Below, piece after piece: positions 30,355-40,061 of a stretch of 40,855 nt of DNA. Each line of letters opens with the position of its first letter. Positions within the stretch are counted from its first letter, which is position 1. This stretch comes from an uncultured Chromatiaceae bacterium (GTDB taxonomy: Bacteria; Pseudomonadota; Gammaproteobacteria; Tenderiales; Tenderiaceae): positions 1-40,855 of the forward strand of contig CALZIQ010000018.1 in the NCBI GenBank assembly GCA_945787735.1. Direction: 5' to 3'. Under the pieces are notes generated by a model. The model saw only the letters and a program-made list of their open reading frames with translations, was not told where the DNA came from and ran no database searches. Both the position numbers and the translations under genes were made by a program.

Positions 30355-30912
30355 CTAGATTTCCATTAGATCTTTTTCTTTCACTTCGAGTAACTGTTCT
30401 ATCTCGGCAATATACTTGTCTGTGATCTTCTGAATGTCATCCTCAGCGCGATGGGCATCGTCCTCACTGATTTCTTTTTCTTTCAACAACTCTTTGATGT
30501 CATTGTTTGCATCACGACGGATATTGCGAATTGCTACGCGTCCACCTTCCGCCTCATGCCTAACTACCTTGGTCATCTCTTTGCGTCGCTCTTCCGTCAA
30601 CATCGGTAATGGCACGCGGATAATATCACCGGAGGTGGAAGGGTTCAGGCCAAGATCAGAATTCATAATTGCCTTCTCAACTACAGATACCATGGCCTTT
30701 TCCCAGGGTTGCACAGATAAAGTTCTAGCATCTGAGACAGAGACAGTCGCTGCCTGATTGATCGGTACTTCATTACCGTAATAATCGACTTTTACATGAT
30801 CCAGCAAACTGATATGGGCGCGGCCTGTACGTATTTTTGAGAACTCGTTTTTCAGGGCTTCGATACTTTTTACCATCCGTGCCGAAGCATCTTTTTTAAT
30901 GTCTTCAATCAT
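30355..30912 (-). CDS. frr: Ribosome recycling factor
   Basis: 185 residues, the standard length. With EF-G it splits post-termination ribosomes. The family signatures are [21 protein letters not shown] (from residue 26), [16 protein letters not shown] and the C-terminal helix bundle ([20 protein letters not shown]). It is 15 bases after pyrH in the rpsB-tsf-pyrH-frr order. Confidence 0.98.
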   Translation of the reverse strand: MIEDIKKDASARMVKSIEALKNEFSKIRTGRAHISLLDHVKVDYYGNEVPINQAATVSVSDARTLSVQPWEKAMVSVVEKAIMNSDLGLNPSTSGDIIRVPLPMLTEERRKEMTKVVRHEAEGGRVAIRNIRRDANNDIKELLKEKEISEDDAHRAEDDIQKITDKYIAEIEQLLEVKEKDLMEI

Positions 30913-30927
30913 GCATCATCCCTATAA

Positions 30928-31653
30928 TTATCGAACGAATGTGCCTTCCTTATTGCCCAAAATGACATTCTTCAAGGCACCTGGTTTATTTATATCCAGA
31001 ACACAAAGCGGCATGTCGTAATCACGGCACATAACGATGGCCGTGGCATCCATTACTGCCAAACGCTGGTCAAGCACTTCATCAAAGCTCAGGGTGTCGT
31101 AACGTTTGGCGGAAGGATCCTTAACAGGATCAGCCGTGTAGACGCCGTCAACCTTGGTGGCTTTTATCAGAAGATCTGCACCGATCTCGACGGCTCGTAA
31201 ACTAGCGGCAGAATCAGTTGTAAAAAACGGATTGCCAGTACCAGCAGCGAAGATCACAACGCGGCCTTTTTCCAAGTGTCTTACAGCACGACGCTTGATG
31301 TAATCTTCACAGATTTGGTTGATCTTAATAGCCGACATGACGCGAGCATAAATACCGAGATTTTCGAGTGCATCCTGCATCGCCAGCGCATTCATCACCG
31401 TGGCCAACATACCCATATGGTCGCCGGTAACACGTTCCATCCCCGCTTCAGCAAGACCTGCGCCACGAAAAATGTTGCCGCCCCCAATGACCATGCCAAC
31501 CTCAACACCATCATTGACAAGCTCTTTTACTTCGGATGCAATCCTTTTGATGGTCTGAGGGTCAATACCGTATTGACCCTCACCCATTAACGCCTCGCCA
31601 CTGAGTTTCAGCAGGACCCGCTTGTATGCAGGTTTTACCTTGCTTTCAGACAC
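30928..31653 (-). CDS. pyrH: UMP kinase
   Basis: 241 residues. An amino-acid-kinase-fold enzyme that phosphorylates UMP to UDP. Motifs: [20 protein letters not shown] at the N-terminus, [14 protein letters not shown], the nucleotide-binding [20 protein letters not shown] and [11 protein letters not shown]. It starts 5 bases after the tsf stop. The pathway product feeds CTP synthase (pyrG, also in this block). Confidence 0.98.
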   Translation of the reverse strand: MSESKVKPAYKRVLLKLSGEALMGEGQYGIDPQTIKRIASEVKELVNDGVEVGMVIGGGNIFRGAGLAEAGMERVTGDHMGMLATVMNALAMQDALENLGIYARVMSAIKINQICEDYIKRRAVRHLEKGRVVIFAAGTGNPFFTTDSAASLRAVEIGADLLIKATKVDGVYTADPVKDPSAKRYDTLSFDEVLDQRLAVMDATAIVMCRDYDMPLCVLDINKPGALKNVILGNKEGTFVR

Positions 31654-31658
31654 CTAAC

Positions 31659-32540
31659 TTATGCTCCTTTAGCTTGAGCCATAACTTCAGCGACGAAATC
31701 CTCTTCTTTCTTCTCGATACCTTCACCCACTTCCAGACGTTTAAAACCAGTGACGGTTGCGCCTTTAGAAGCCAGCAGCTTGGCAACTGTCTGGTCGGGG
31801 TCTTTAACAAAAGGTTGGCCCACCAGAGTGATCTCTTTCAAGAACTTGGCGATTCGGCCAGTAATCATTTTTTCGATGATTTCAGGTGGCTTGCCGCTTT
31901 CAGCTGCTTGAGCAGAGAAGATTTCTTTCTCTTTTTCGATCAGTTCGGCAGACACCTGCTCTTCACTGACACACTCAGGCTTACTGGCTGCAACGTGCAT
32001 GGCAATATCGCGAGCCAGTTCCTGATCACCACCTTCAACAGCAGCCAGAACACCGATGCGGGTGCCATGCAGGTAAGCACCTACAACACCAGAAGACTCA
32101 ACCAGGCTTACACGACGAACAGTGATATTCTCACCGATCTTGGCGATCAGTTCTTTACGCGCCTCTTCAACAGAAATACCACCCTCTTCAATGGCAGTTT
32201 CTGCCAGTGCTTCAGCAGTAGCGGCACCGTTGTTCAGCGCTGCGTTTGCAACATTAGCTGCGAAGGCAGTGAAATCGTCACCTTTAGCAACGAAGTCAGT
32301 CTCACAATTAACCTCAACCAGGACTGCCCGTTTACCATCGGCGCTACTCGCCATGGCAATAATGCCTTCAGCGGCAACACGGTCAGCTTTTTTATCAGCC
32401 TTGGCCAGGCCTGCTTTACGCATTAGTTCGATTGCTGCTTCGATATCACCGTCAGTCTCAACCAACGTTTTTTTACATTCCATCATGCCTGCGCCAGTTC
32501 TTTCACGCAGTTCTTTTACTTGGGCTGCTGTAATTGCCAT
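31659..32540 (-). CDS. tsf: Translation elongation factor Ts
   Basis: 293 residues from the ATG at 32540. EF-Ts exchanges GDP on EF-Tu. The start [20 protein letters not shown] is the family signature (UBA-like N-domain). The core holds the second signature [15 protein letters not shown], and the coiled-coil and C-terminal module ([18 protein letters not shown]) are present. Longer in-frame starts up to 32609 overlap an intergenic hairpin and are rejected. Confidence 0.98.
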   Translation of the reverse strand: MAITAAQVKELRERTGAGMMECKKTLVETDGDIEAAIELMRKAGLAKADKKADRVAAEGIIAMASSADGKRAVLVEVNCETDFVAKGDDFTAFAANVANAALNNGAATAEALAETAIEEGGISVEEARKELIAKIGENITVRRVSLVESSGVVGAYLHGTRIGVLAAVEGGDQELARDIAMHVAASKPECVSEEQVSAELIEKEKEIFSAQAAESGKPPEIIEKMITGRIAKFLKEITLVGQPFVKDPDQTVAKLLASKGATVTGFKRLEVGEGIEKKEEDFVAEVMAQAKGA

Positions 32541-32587
32541 TGCCTCAACCTCGCTTAATTTTAATGTGTACTCAATCCATACAACGA

Positions 32588-32605
32588 GCCGCCCAACCGG
32601 GCGGC
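32588..32605 (-). terminator. rpsB-tsf intergenic hairpin (possible attenuator)
   Basis: A perfect GCCGCCC/GGGCGGC stem with a 4-base loop lies 25 bases after the rpsB stop. The minus-strand sequence after it (TCGTTGTATGG) is only mildly T-rich, so partial termination or processing that sets the S2:EF-Ts ratio is more likely than full termination. Confidence 0.5.
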
Positions 32606-32630
32606 CCATGAAGCTGACTTCCCCGCTGGC

Positions 32631-33443
32631 TTACGCTTCTGCTGATTCGCCCGATTGGGCCTGCTCAGCAGATGTCTTTTTAGATTTTTTGACAGTGGTC
32701 TTTACAGAAGTTTCGTCGGCCTCGTCGATTTCAATGAAATCATCACCAGCGGTGGTTCCAGACGCAGCACGACCGTTGATCACTGCATCAGCAACACCAC
32801 GTGCGTACAGTGAGATGGCACGAGCAGAATCATCATTGCCGGGGATCATGTAATCAACAATGCGGGGGTCATTATTGGTATCAATAATGCCCAGTACTGG
32901 AATACCCAGGGTCTTGGCTTCGCGAATCGCAATTTTTTCGTGACCAGAATCAACAACAAAAATGGCATCGGGCAAAGTGGCCATGTTTTTGATACCGCCC
33001 AGACTACGATCCAGCTTTTCCATTTCGCGTTTCAGGCCCAGCGCTTCTTTCTTGTTAAAACGTTCCATGCGGCCATCCTGAACCATCGCTTCCAGGTCTT
33101 TCAGACGCTTGACGGACTGCTTGATGGTCTTAAAATTGGTCAACATACCACCCAGCCAGCGATGATTGACATAAGGCATATCGCAACGCTCTGCCTCTTG
33201 GCGAACCATGTCCTGCGCGGCACGCTTGGTGCCAACAAACAGAATTTTGCCTTTTTTGGCTGCCAGACTACCGACAAAGTTCATGGCATCATTGAACAGT
33301 GGCAGGGTCTTTTCCAGGTTGATGATATGGATTTTGTTACGATCGCCGAAAATGTATGGACCCATTTTCGGGTTCCAGTAACGGGTTTGGTGGCCAAAGT
33401 GAACACCGGCCTCCAGCATTTCACGCATTGAAACGTTTGACAT
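32631..33443 (-). CDS. rpsB: 30S ribosomal protein S2
   Basis: 270 residues, longer than E. coli S2 (241) because of a hydrophilic tail (about 230-270) of mixed acidic and Lys/Ser residues ([20 protein letters not shown]). Family motifs: [17 protein letters not shown] (12-28), [31 protein letters not shown], and [19 protein letters not shown]. It is the first gene of the long minus-strand block, with its own promoter and a leader of about 160 bases. Confidence 0.98.
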   Translation of the reverse strand: MSNVSMREMLEAGVHFGHQTRYWNPKMGPYIFGDRNKIHIINLEKTLPLFNDAMNFVGSLAAKKGKILFVGTKRAAQDMVRQEAERCDMPYVNHRWLGGMLTNFKTIKQSVKRLKDLEAMVQDGRMERFNKKEALGLKREMEKLDRSLGGIKNMATLPDAIFVVDSGHEKIAIREAKTLGIPVLGIIDTNNDPRIVDYMIPGNDDSARAISLYARGVADAVINGRAASGTTAGDDFIEIDEADETSVKTTVKKSKKTSAEQAQSGESAEA

Positions 33444-33605
33444 TTAATTCTCCTGAATCGGGTTTTAAACCTCCGCATATCCCCGCCACCTAACCCGCCG
33501 GTTCTAAGACCCTTGGGCACCCAGGCACAGGTGATGATATGCGTGCGAATTTACCGGTATAGCCGGCTACCTAAAAATATACAACTGGTGAATTTCATCC
33601 AGCTG
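33444..33605 (-). promoter_or_regulatory. Structured rpsB 5' leader (probable S2 autoregulatory site)
   Basis: About 160 bases lie between the predicted transcription start and the rpsB ATG. The leader contains stem-loops such as CAGCTGG-N10-CCAGTTG and CCGG-CTATA-CCGG, then a G-rich stretch (GGCGGGTTAGGTGGCGGGG) shortly before AGGAGA and the ATG. In gammaproteobacteria S2 represses its own operon through a structured leader; the location and length fit, but I could not confirm the consensus fold. Confidence 0.45.
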
Positions 33606-33611
33606 GCGCGC

Positions 33612-33640
33612 TTTATACCATAATCCGGCCCTACACTCAA
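33612..33640 (-). promoter_or_regulatory. rpsB promoter (sigma-70, extended -10)
   Basis: On the minus strand TTGAGT (-35, 33640-33635) and TATAAA (-10, 33617-33612) are exactly 17 bases apart, with a TG at the extended -10 position (TGGTATAAA). This is the best promoter in the window and drives the rpsB-tsf block. Confidence 0.75.
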
Positions 33641-33688
33641 ATTTCAGGGCCCGCCAGAATCGGCTCGAAAAACCGAAAAAATTGTGGG

Positions 33689-33718
33689 CTGACAAGGAGA
33701 TGCAAAACACGCTAATAT
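33689..33718 (+). promoter_or_regulatory. map promoter
   Basis: CTGACA (-35, 33689-33694) and TAATAT (-10, 33713-33718) are 18 bases apart, each one base off consensus, 46 bases before the map ATG. It is divergent from the rpsB promoter with about 50 bases between the -35 boxes. Together the two promoters and the leader account for the 320-base gap 33444-33763. Confidence 0.6.
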
Positions 33719-33763
33719 TCCGCTGATGTCTTTCCATCAGCAAAATTTACCCAGGTTTACAGT

Positions 33764-34531
33764 ATGGCCGTCAAGATAAAAAGCGCCGAAGAAATTGAGA
33801 AAATGCGGGTTGCCGGCCGTCTGGCGTCCGAAGTACTGCATATGATCCGCCCCCACGTTGTGGCCGGCATCTCAACAGATGAATTGAATCAGATTTGCCA
33901 TGACTTTATCGTCAACGAGCAGCAGGCCGTGCCAGCACCATTGAATTACCATGGGTTTCCCAAATCCATCTGCACCTCAGTCAATCATCAGGTATGCCAT
34001 GGCATTCCTGGGAAAAAAGTGCTCAAAAATGGCGACATCGTCAATATCGACATCACCGTCATCAAGGACGGCTACCATGGCGATACCAGCAAAATGTTCT
34101 ACATCGGCGAGCCCTCGATCCTGGCCCGCCGGCTCACAGAAACCAGCCATGAGTGCATGAAGCTAGGCATTGAGCTGGTCAAACCGGGCATCACCCTCGG
34201 CGACATCGGCCACGCCATTCAGACACATGCCGAGGGCAACGGCTTTTCCGTGGTGCGCGAATACTGCGGCCACGGCATCGGCAAGGAGTTCCACGAAGAG
34301 CCTCAGGTTTTGCATTATGGCAGCCCAAATTCAGGGCTTACCCTGAAGGAAGGTATGATCTTCACTATCGAACCCATGATCAATGCCGGCCGGCGCGAAG
34401 TTAAACTGCTACCGGACAAATGGACCGTCGTCACCCGCGACCGCAGCCTATCGGCCCAATGGGAGCATACGCTGCTAGTCACCGAAGATGGTTTTGACGT
34501 GCTAACCAAGTTGCCTGAAGACGAAATCTAA
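33764..34531 (+). CDS. map: Methionine aminopeptidase, type I
   Basis: 255 residues. It removes N-terminal methionine from new proteins. The five metal ligands are recognisable: two Asp in NIDITVIKDGYHGDTSKMF, a His in CGHGIGKEFHEEP, and Glu residues in FTIEPMINAG and SAQWEHTLLV. Divergent from rpsB and followed by glnD, as in E. coli. Confidence 0.98.
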   Translation: MAVKIKSAEEIEKMRVAGRLASEVLHMIRPHVVAGISTDELNQICHDFIVNEQQAVPAPLNYHGFPKSICTSVNHQVCHGIPGKKVLKNGDIVNIDITVIKDGYHGDTSKMFYIGEPSILARRLTETSHECMKLGIELVKPGITLGDIGHAIQTHAEGNGFSVVREYCGHGIGKEFHEEPQVLHYGSPNSGLTLKEGMIFTIEPMINAGRREVKLLPDKWTVVTRDRSLSAQWEHTLLVTEDGFDVLTKLPEDEI

Positions 34532-34548
34532 TCAGAAGCACCTAGCTC

Positions 34549-37197
34549 ATGCCTGTCCAATTGTCTGTATTCGACCAGACGCTATTCGAGCAAGAACTTG
34601 CTGAAGGCAAGGCCGCCGTGCAGGTTTACCGTGAAGCACTGCGCTTAGCCCATCAAGCTATCGAAGAACGTTTTAACCAGGGTCAGCAAGCCGCTGATCT
34701 TGTGCGTCTGCGTGCGGAGCTGATCGATCAGGTGCTGACACGCGCCTGGCGAGACTTTTTTTCTTCCGATGAGTCTGACCTCGCCCTGGTCGCCGTCGGC
34801 GGTTATGGCCGCGGCGAGCTGCATCCAGAGTCTGACATCGACATCCTGATCCTGCTGCGAAAGCCCGAGCAAGAACGCTACCGCGAAGCCTTGGAAATGT
34901 TCATCATGTTTCTGTGGGATATCGGCCTGGAAGTCGGCCAGAGCGTGCGCTCAATCCAGGAATGTGTTGAGCAAGCCAGCCAGGACATCACCGTCGCCAC
35001 CAATCTGATGGAAGCGCGCAATCTGGTTGGTCCGGCAGAATTGTTTGAGTCTATGCGTCAGCAAACCGGGCCTGACAAGATCTGGTCCAGCCGTGATTTT
35101 TTCGAAGCCAAGTGGCAAGAACAAATCAAGCGGCATTTCAAATACGACGACAGTGCCTACAACCTCGAACCCAATATCAAAGAGGGCCCCGGTGGCTTGC
35201 GCGACATCCAGATGATCGGTTGGGTGGCTAAGCGCCATTTCAATGCCGAAACACTGCACGACCTGGTCAAGCATGATTTTCTCACTGAAGAAGAATATAC
35301 CCACCTGATCGAAGGGCAAAACTTTCTCTGGCAAGTGCGCTTTGGCCTACACATCATCACCAAACGCCACGAAGACCGACTACTGTTCGACCACCAGCGC
35401 AACCTAGCCGAAATCTTTGGTTACCGTGATGAAGACACCAATCTGGCGGTCGAGCAATTCATGAAACAGTACTACCGCACCATCATGGAGTTGAGCCGCT
35501 TGAACGAAATGCTGTTGCAGCTGTTTCAAGAAGCCATTCTCTACGCAGATCAACATGGCAAGCCGACCCCCATTAACAAGCGTTTTCAGATTCGTAAAGG
35601 CTTTATCGAAGTTACCGATGAACGCATCTTCGATCGTTACCCCTTCGCGCTTCTGGAAATATTTCTATTGATTCAGCAGCACCCTGAAGTTAAGGGGGTC
35701 AGAGCTTCCACCATTCGTCTTATACGCAGCCACCGCGACCTGATTGATGATGCTTTCCGCAACGACCTGCGCAACCGCAGTCTGTTTATGGAGATCCTGC
35801 GCCAACCCGACGGGCTCACCCACGAACTGCGGCGCATGAACCGTTACGGCATCCTGGCCAACTACATTCCCGCCTTCGGTAATGTGGTCGGCCTGATGCA
35901 ATATGACCTGTTCCACATCTACACTGTCGATGAACACACCCTGATGGTGATTCGCAACATGCGCCGCCTGATGCTGAAAAAACATGAGCATGAACTGCCC
36001 TTCTGCAGCAAGATCATGCAACGTATCGCCAAACCAGAATTGCTCTATCTGGCCGGCATGTTTCATGACATTGCCAAGGGCCGCGGCGGCGATCACTCCG
36101 AACTGGGCGCCATCGATGCCACTGAATTCTGCCTGCAGCATGGCCTCAATCAATATGACGCCGACATCGTCGCCTGGCTTGTCAAACAGCACCTGATCAT
36201 GTCCACCACCGCCCAACGCAAAGACATCAGCGATCCAGATGTGATCGCTGAATTTGCTTCCAAAGTAGGCAACACCAGCCGCCTGGACTATCTCTATATG
36301 CTTACCGTCGCGGACATGCGCGGCACCAATCACAAGCTCTGGAATGATTGGAAAGACTCCTTAATGCGTGAACTGTATTTGGCCACCCATCGCGCCCTCA
36401 GACGCGGACTGGAAAACCGAGAGGACCTAAGTGAATATTGCAACAACATACAACAACAAGCGCTTGAAACACTCCAAAACCAGCATGTTGCCAGAGCAGC
36501 AGTCATAAGCCTATGGCAGCACCTAAGCGAAGACTACTTCATCCGTCACGCCGTGGATGAAATCGTTTGGCACGCTGAGGCCATCATCTTCAACGACGGC
36601 CGCGAATATCCATTGATACTAGTGCAGCAACACGCCCAGCGCGGCGGCACAGTAATCTTCATCCACATGCCCATCGCCGATCACCTGTTTGCTGCCAGCA
36701 CCGGCACATTTGAACAATTAGGCATGACAGTTGCTGACGCCCGCATTCTCACATCAGACGATGGCTTCACATACGATACTTACGTACTACTGGAAGAAAA
36801 TGGCGAGGCCATTCGTAGCTCTCACAGGATTGAAGACACCATCGACTCACTACGCTGTGAACTGCAACAAACCTGTCTCACAAAAAAACAGATCAGTCGC
36901 CGCACTGCTCGCCAACTGAAACACTTCGACACCCCTACACGGATCAACTTTAGCCAGGATGAGCCCAAACAGCGCACTGTAATGGAACTAGTCACCGCTG
37001 ACCGCCCGGGTCTATTATCCAAGATCGGCCACGCCCTGATGGAGTGTGGCGTGCAATTACAGAATGCGAAAATTGCCACTATCGGCGAACGGGTCGAAGA
37101 CGTCTTTTTTATCAGCGACAAAAACAATAACCCCGTCACCGATGAAACGCTGCTCAAAAAGCTGCGCAAAACCATTATCAATTATCTTGATAACTGA
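34549..37197 (+). CDS. glnD: Bifunctional uridylyltransferase/uridylyl-removing enzyme GlnD
   Basis: 882 residues. GlnD uridylylates and deuridylylates PII (GlnB/GlnK) according to glutamine level and so sets nitrogen status. Layout: nucleotidyltransferase domain with GGYGRGELHPESDIDIL (84-100), a linker (PNIKEGPGGLRDIQM), an HD hydrolase domain with MFHDIAKGRGGDHSELG (H506, D507), and two C-terminal ACT domains (about 700-757 and 810-880, MELVTADRPGLLSKIGHAL). Length is normal. The start follows map by 17 bases, so the two are probably cotranscribed. Confidence 0.98.
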   Translation: MPVQLSVFDQTLFEQELAEGKAAVQVYREALRLAHQAIEERFNQGQQAADLVRLRAELIDQVLTRAWRDFFSSDESDLALVAVGGYGRGELHPESDIDILILLRKPEQERYREALEMFIMFLWDIGLEVGQSVRSIQECVEQASQDITVATNLMEARNLVGPAELFESMRQQTGPDKIWSSRDFFEAKWQEQIKRHFKYDDSAYNLEPNIKEGPGGLRDIQMIGWVAKRHFNAETLHDLVKHDFLTEEEYTHLIEGQNFLWQVRFGLHIITKRHEDRLLFDHQRNLAEIFGYRDEDTNLAVEQFMKQYYRTIMELSRLNEMLLQLFQEAILYADQHGKPTPINKRFQIRKGFIEVTDERIFDRYPFALLEIFLLIQQHPEVKGVRASTIRLIRSHRDLIDDAFRNDLRNRSLFMEILRQPDGLTHELRRMNRYGILANYIPAFGNVVGLMQYDLFHIYTVDEHTLMVIRNMRRLMLKKHEHELPFCSKIMQRIAKPELLYLAGMFHDIAKGRGGDHSELGAIDATEFCLQHGLNQYDADIVAWLVKQHLIMSTTAQRKDISDPDVIAEFASKVGNTSRLDYLYMLTVADMRGTNHKLWNDWKDSLMRELYLATHRALRRGLENREDLSEYCNNIQQQALETLQNQHVARAAVISLWQHLSEDYFIRHAVDEIVWHAEAIIFNDGREYPLILVQQHAQRGGTVIFIHMPIADHLFAASTGTFEQLGMTVADARILTSDDGFTYDTYVLLEENGEAIRSSHRIEDTIDSLRCELQQTCLTKKQISRRTARQLKHFDTPTRINFSQDEPKQRTVMELVTADRPGLLSKIGHALMECGVQLQNAKIATIGERVEDVFFISDKNNNPVTDETLLKKLRKTIINYLDN

Positions 37198-37235
37198 AGC
37201 TGCCACTCACAGCAGGGCTCAGGTATGCTAAACGT

Positions 37236-37838
37236 ATGACGGGCTTTCACCACATCAAAGACAAGATTCTGCAACAGCATCTGCTGCCCATCGCACTTAC
37301 CGTGATCGCCCTGCTGTTGGCACTTGCCGGCGACAATGCCACTGAACTGCTGCGCTATCACGTGATCGAAATCAAATCGGGCCAAGTCTGGCGCCTGATC
37401 ACCGGCAATCTGGTCCACCTGGGCAGTTCACACATGCTTATGAACGTGCTCGGCCTCGGCCTGATCTGGGGTCTGTTCTGGAGTTGTTTCTCTGCCAAGC
37501 AATGGTTAGTCATCACCCTCATCAGCGGCCTGAGCGTGAGCCTTGGCCTGTTAGTTCTCAACCCGCAACTGGTCTGGTATGTAGGGCTCTCCGGCGTACT
37601 GCACGGTCTCTTCCTTGCTGGTGCCGTCGGCGGCATCCGCCGTGGCGACCGACGCGAAGCCATCCTGCTAGTTGCCATCGTCGGCAAACTGATCTGGGAA
37701 CAAGCCTATGGCGCCCTGCCCGGCTCGGCAGACATGGCCGGTGGCCCAGTGGTGGTGGATTCACATCTTTATGGCGCCATCGGCGGCGCCGTCGCGGCAC
37801 TGTTGCTCAAGCCAAGGATGTGGTGTAAGTCTGATTAA
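37236..37838 (+). CDS. rrtA: Rhombosortase (rhomboid-family intramembrane serine protease)
   Basis: 200 residues, about six membrane helices. A rhomboid catalytic core is visible: the HMLMN motif (66-70) in helix 2, the serine nucleophile S119 in VGLSGVLHGL, and the catalytic H177 in VVVDSHLYGAIGG. This short form with VVVDSHLYG matches rhombosortase, which processes proteins carrying a C-terminal GlyGly-CTERM anchor so they can be attached or released at the surface. No protein in this window has that tail, so its substrates lie elsewhere. It starts 38 bases after glnD. The start has only a weak Shine-Dalgarno (CAGG 12 bases upstream), but no better in-frame start exists. Confidence 0.85.
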   Translation: MTGFHHIKDKILQQHLLPIALTVIALLLALAGDNATELLRYHVIEIKSGQVWRLITGNLVHLGSSHMLMNVLGLGLIWGLFWSCFSAKQWLVITLISGLSVSLGLLVLNPQLVWYVGLSGVLHGLFLAGAVGGIRRGDRREAILLVAIVGKLIWEQAYGALPGSADMAGGPVVVDSHLYGAIGGAVAALLLKPRMWCKSD

Positions 37839-38138
37839 TCACATCGCCCATGGAAATCAATGTCACTCAGAATAATACTAAGCGGAATCCGTACATGCAG
37901 CACAATACCTAAGGGTGATTGAACCATACGGCCTCTAACTTACCCCCTTATGCTATTGTGAGATTTTGGTACTTTTTAAAACGACACAAATACAGCCAGC
38001 TAACCGACTGAAAAACTGGAATTTATTAACTACATAGAAAAAACCAGAACTTGCAGAATAAAGAATCTATCCTTAACTTGACCAAGATGATGAAGTTATC
38101 ACCATCTACATGCTAAAAAAAACAAGAGGGCAAAGGAT
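37839..38138 (+). other. AT-rich intergenic region before the DUF4157 gene
   Basis: 300 bases without a credible gene between rrtA and the DUF4157 gene. It is noticeably more AT-rich than the flanking genes. I see no clear terminator for rrtA and no full sigma-70 promoter; TTGACC near 38077 lacks a matching -10. A GAGGG lies 8 bases before the ATG at 38139 and is the likely ribosome binding site. The AT-rich start of a new gene pair after housekeeping genes would fit a junction of acquired DNA (inference). Confidence 0.4.
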
Positions 38139-40019
38139 ATGCCGAATCACGCCAGTAAGAGCAAAGCAAACAAAAGCAAAGCACTTGGAAACCTGCCTTC
38201 GCAAAGACATGGGGATAACAAGGCGACATTACACCTTCTAGATAATCGCCCGGGAGCTGTTCAGCTCAGAGTATTGCAAGCGATGGCGAACAACAGCCCC
38301 CAAGCAAAACACGCCGAGAGCTTACAAGCCATGGAAGATGGTAGCTCGCACATAGTGGCGCAGCGACGACAAGCAGAGCGCATGTTTAGCGGTACAACCC
38401 AACGACAAGAATCACCTGAAGAAGAGCTTCAGATGAAAGTCCAGACGACACCCCTGCAACGGCAAGATTTAGAGGATGAGGAACTACTCCAGGGGAAATT
38501 CGAGTCAGTCCAACGACAAGACCTTGAAGAAGAGGAGTTGTTGCAAGGAAAATTCGCCACCAGCGACACGCCGCCGAGGCAGTTGCAAGGTGAAGCTGGC
38601 CACAAAAAAAACCACACCGGCCTGCCTGACAATCTCAAAACCGGGATTGAAAACCTCTCCGGCTATGCTATGGACGATGTGAAAGTCCACTACAACTCAG
38701 AAAAACCAGCACAACTGCAAGCCCATGCCTATGCACAAGGAACAGACATTCATGTCGCTCCGGGGCAAGCGAAACATCTGCCGCATGAGGCTTGGCATGT
38801 GGTGCAGCAAAAACAGGGGCGCGTAAAACCAACACTGCAGGCCAAGGGCGTGTCGATAAATGACGATGCGGGGCTCGAGCATGAAGCGGATGTGATGGGG
38901 GCAAAAGCCTTGCAGATGCAGCGCCGCGAAAATAGTGGGCTTGAATCCGGCATCCAGCAACTACAGCGCGCGGTAAACAATCAGGCCGTGCAGCGGAACG
39001 GCAGCACAAAAGGCAAGAAAGTGACCGCAACCGGGCCAAATGCCAAGTTTGTGTTGTTTGGCTCTAATGTAACGGTTGCATCTAACAAGCTGGAAGGGAC
39101 AATTCCGTCACAGGACTTGGGCTCGGTCAAGGCCAAAATTGGGGCTGCTGCCGAATATCCTATTCTACCCGGGCTCAATTTCAAGGCGGGTGTTGGCCTG
39201 CAGGCAACAGCCGGGCTTGGTGTTGGCGGGGGAACCTACAAACTCGAGCGCACGTCCTCAGAAAGAACGCCGGAACCAGAGAGTGAGAGCATGAGTGAGT
39301 CACTGTTAGGGCATACGGTGACGGACGTAGAGGACAAGCTATCTGTCAATAATGTGGGCCTAAAGGCCACAGCTGGAGTGAGTCTGGAAGCGTTTGTTGG
39401 TGGCAGTGCTGGTGTGCCCTACATCGGCAACCTGGATGCCAAACTGTTTGCCAAGGGAGGCGTAACCGCAGACTTGGCCGGCACTGTCTCCGGAAATTTA
39501 AGCCGCAAGAAACAAGGCTATGACAAGTTTAGTGGCAATCTGGCGGCTACCCTGGCCGGCAACGCTGAATTGAAGGCCAGTGTGGGTGCCAGCATTGGTT
39601 ACACCATTGCCTTTATCAGTGGCGATCTGAAAGTTTGGACATTCAAGGAATGGTCCTTGGGTCAGGCAAAGTTCAAGTATGAAAAATCTGTAACTGTAGG
39701 TAGGGCCGGCAATGAAGGAAAAGAGGTGGCCGAGGAAGGGCTACAGTATATGAAGGACGATCTTGGCGATGTCGGCAGCAAGCTCAAAGATCAAGCGGAT
39801 GAAGCCACAATCGGGACTGCAGATGGAATTGACAAAGCCAAGTTCAACACACTCGACCCTGTCGTCAAAGAAGCCCTAGAGCAACATGCTATCTTCAGCA
39901 CTAACTACAGCAAAGCCAAAAAAGCGTGGGTCAAGCTCGGCGGTAATGAATCGGCCTTCCCCAGCCGCAAAGATTTCAACAGTAATACCAAAAAAGGCTA
40001 TGGCATCTTATTAGATTAA
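38139..40019 (+). CDS. DUF4157 (eCIS core domain) protein with HExxH motif and Gly/Ala-rich C-terminal region
   Basis: 626 residues, no signal peptide. Residues 1-160 are polar and Gln-rich with typical DUF4157-leader motifs: [20 protein letters not shown] (35-54) and two copies of an 18-residue repeat (106-140). The DUF4157 domain covers about 160-260. It starts [20 protein letters not shown], then [20 protein letters not shown] and [10 protein letters not shown], with the zinc-protease-like HEAWH (216-220) in [16 protein letters not shown] and the downstream LEHEAD (246-251) that could give the third ligand. Residues about 330-510 are Gly/Ala-rich with alternating hydrophobic residues and look like amphipathic beta strands; about 525-626 is charged and helical. 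The domain is known from proteins linked to extracellular contractile injection systems and from putative toxins. Whether this one is a protease, a toxin or a cargo is not shown. A YbjN-family gene follows. Confidence 0.85.
   Translation: MPNHASKSKANKSKALGNLPSQRHGDNKATLHLLDNRPGAVQLRVLQAMANNSPQAKHAESLQAMEDGSSHIVAQRRQAERMFSGTTQRQESPEEELQMKVQTTPLQRQDLEDEELLQGKFESVQRQDLEEEELLQGKFATSDTPPRQLQGEAGHKKNHTGLPDNLKTGIENLSGYAMDDVKVHYNSEKPAQLQAHAYAQGTDIHVAPGQAKHLPHEAWHVVQQKQGRVKPTLQAKGVSINDDAGLEHEADVMGAKALQMQRRENSGLESGIQQLQRAVNNQAVQRNGSTKGKKVTATGPNAKFVLFGSNVTVASNKLEGTIPSQDLGSVKAKIGAAAEYPILPGLNFKAGVGLQATAGLGVGGGTYKLERTSSERTPEPESESMSESLLGHTVTDVEDKLSVNNVGLKATAGVSLEAFVGGSAGVPYIGNLDAKLFAKGGVTADLAGTVSGNLSRKKQGYDKFSGNLAATLAGNAELKASVGASIGYTIAFISGDLKVWTFKEWSLGQAKFKYEKSVTVGRAGNEGKEVAEEGLQYMKDDLGDVGSKLKDQADEATIGTADGIDKAKFNTLDPVVKEALEQHAIFSTNYSKAKKAWVKLGGNESAFPSRKDFNSNTKKGYGILLD
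38454..38558 (+). repeat. Tandem 54-base repeat in the DUF4157 leader (two copies)
   Basis: Two adjacent 18-residue units, [17 protein letters not shown] (106-122) and [17 protein letters not shown] (124-140). A more degenerate [13 protein letters not shown] unit lies just upstream (88-100). The protein repeat is better conserved than the DNA, which differs at many third positions, so the repeat is old and kept by selection on the peptide. Confidence 0.75.
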
Positions 40020-40061
40020 GCGAATGAATGTTTACTAGAAAGCAATGAGGGTAGTTAACAG

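Noticed and set aside
38668-39184. Several overlapping minus-strand frames opposite the DUF4157 gene, with Cys/Arg-rich translations
   Set aside because: Antisense shadows of a gene with clear domain motifs on the plus strand.
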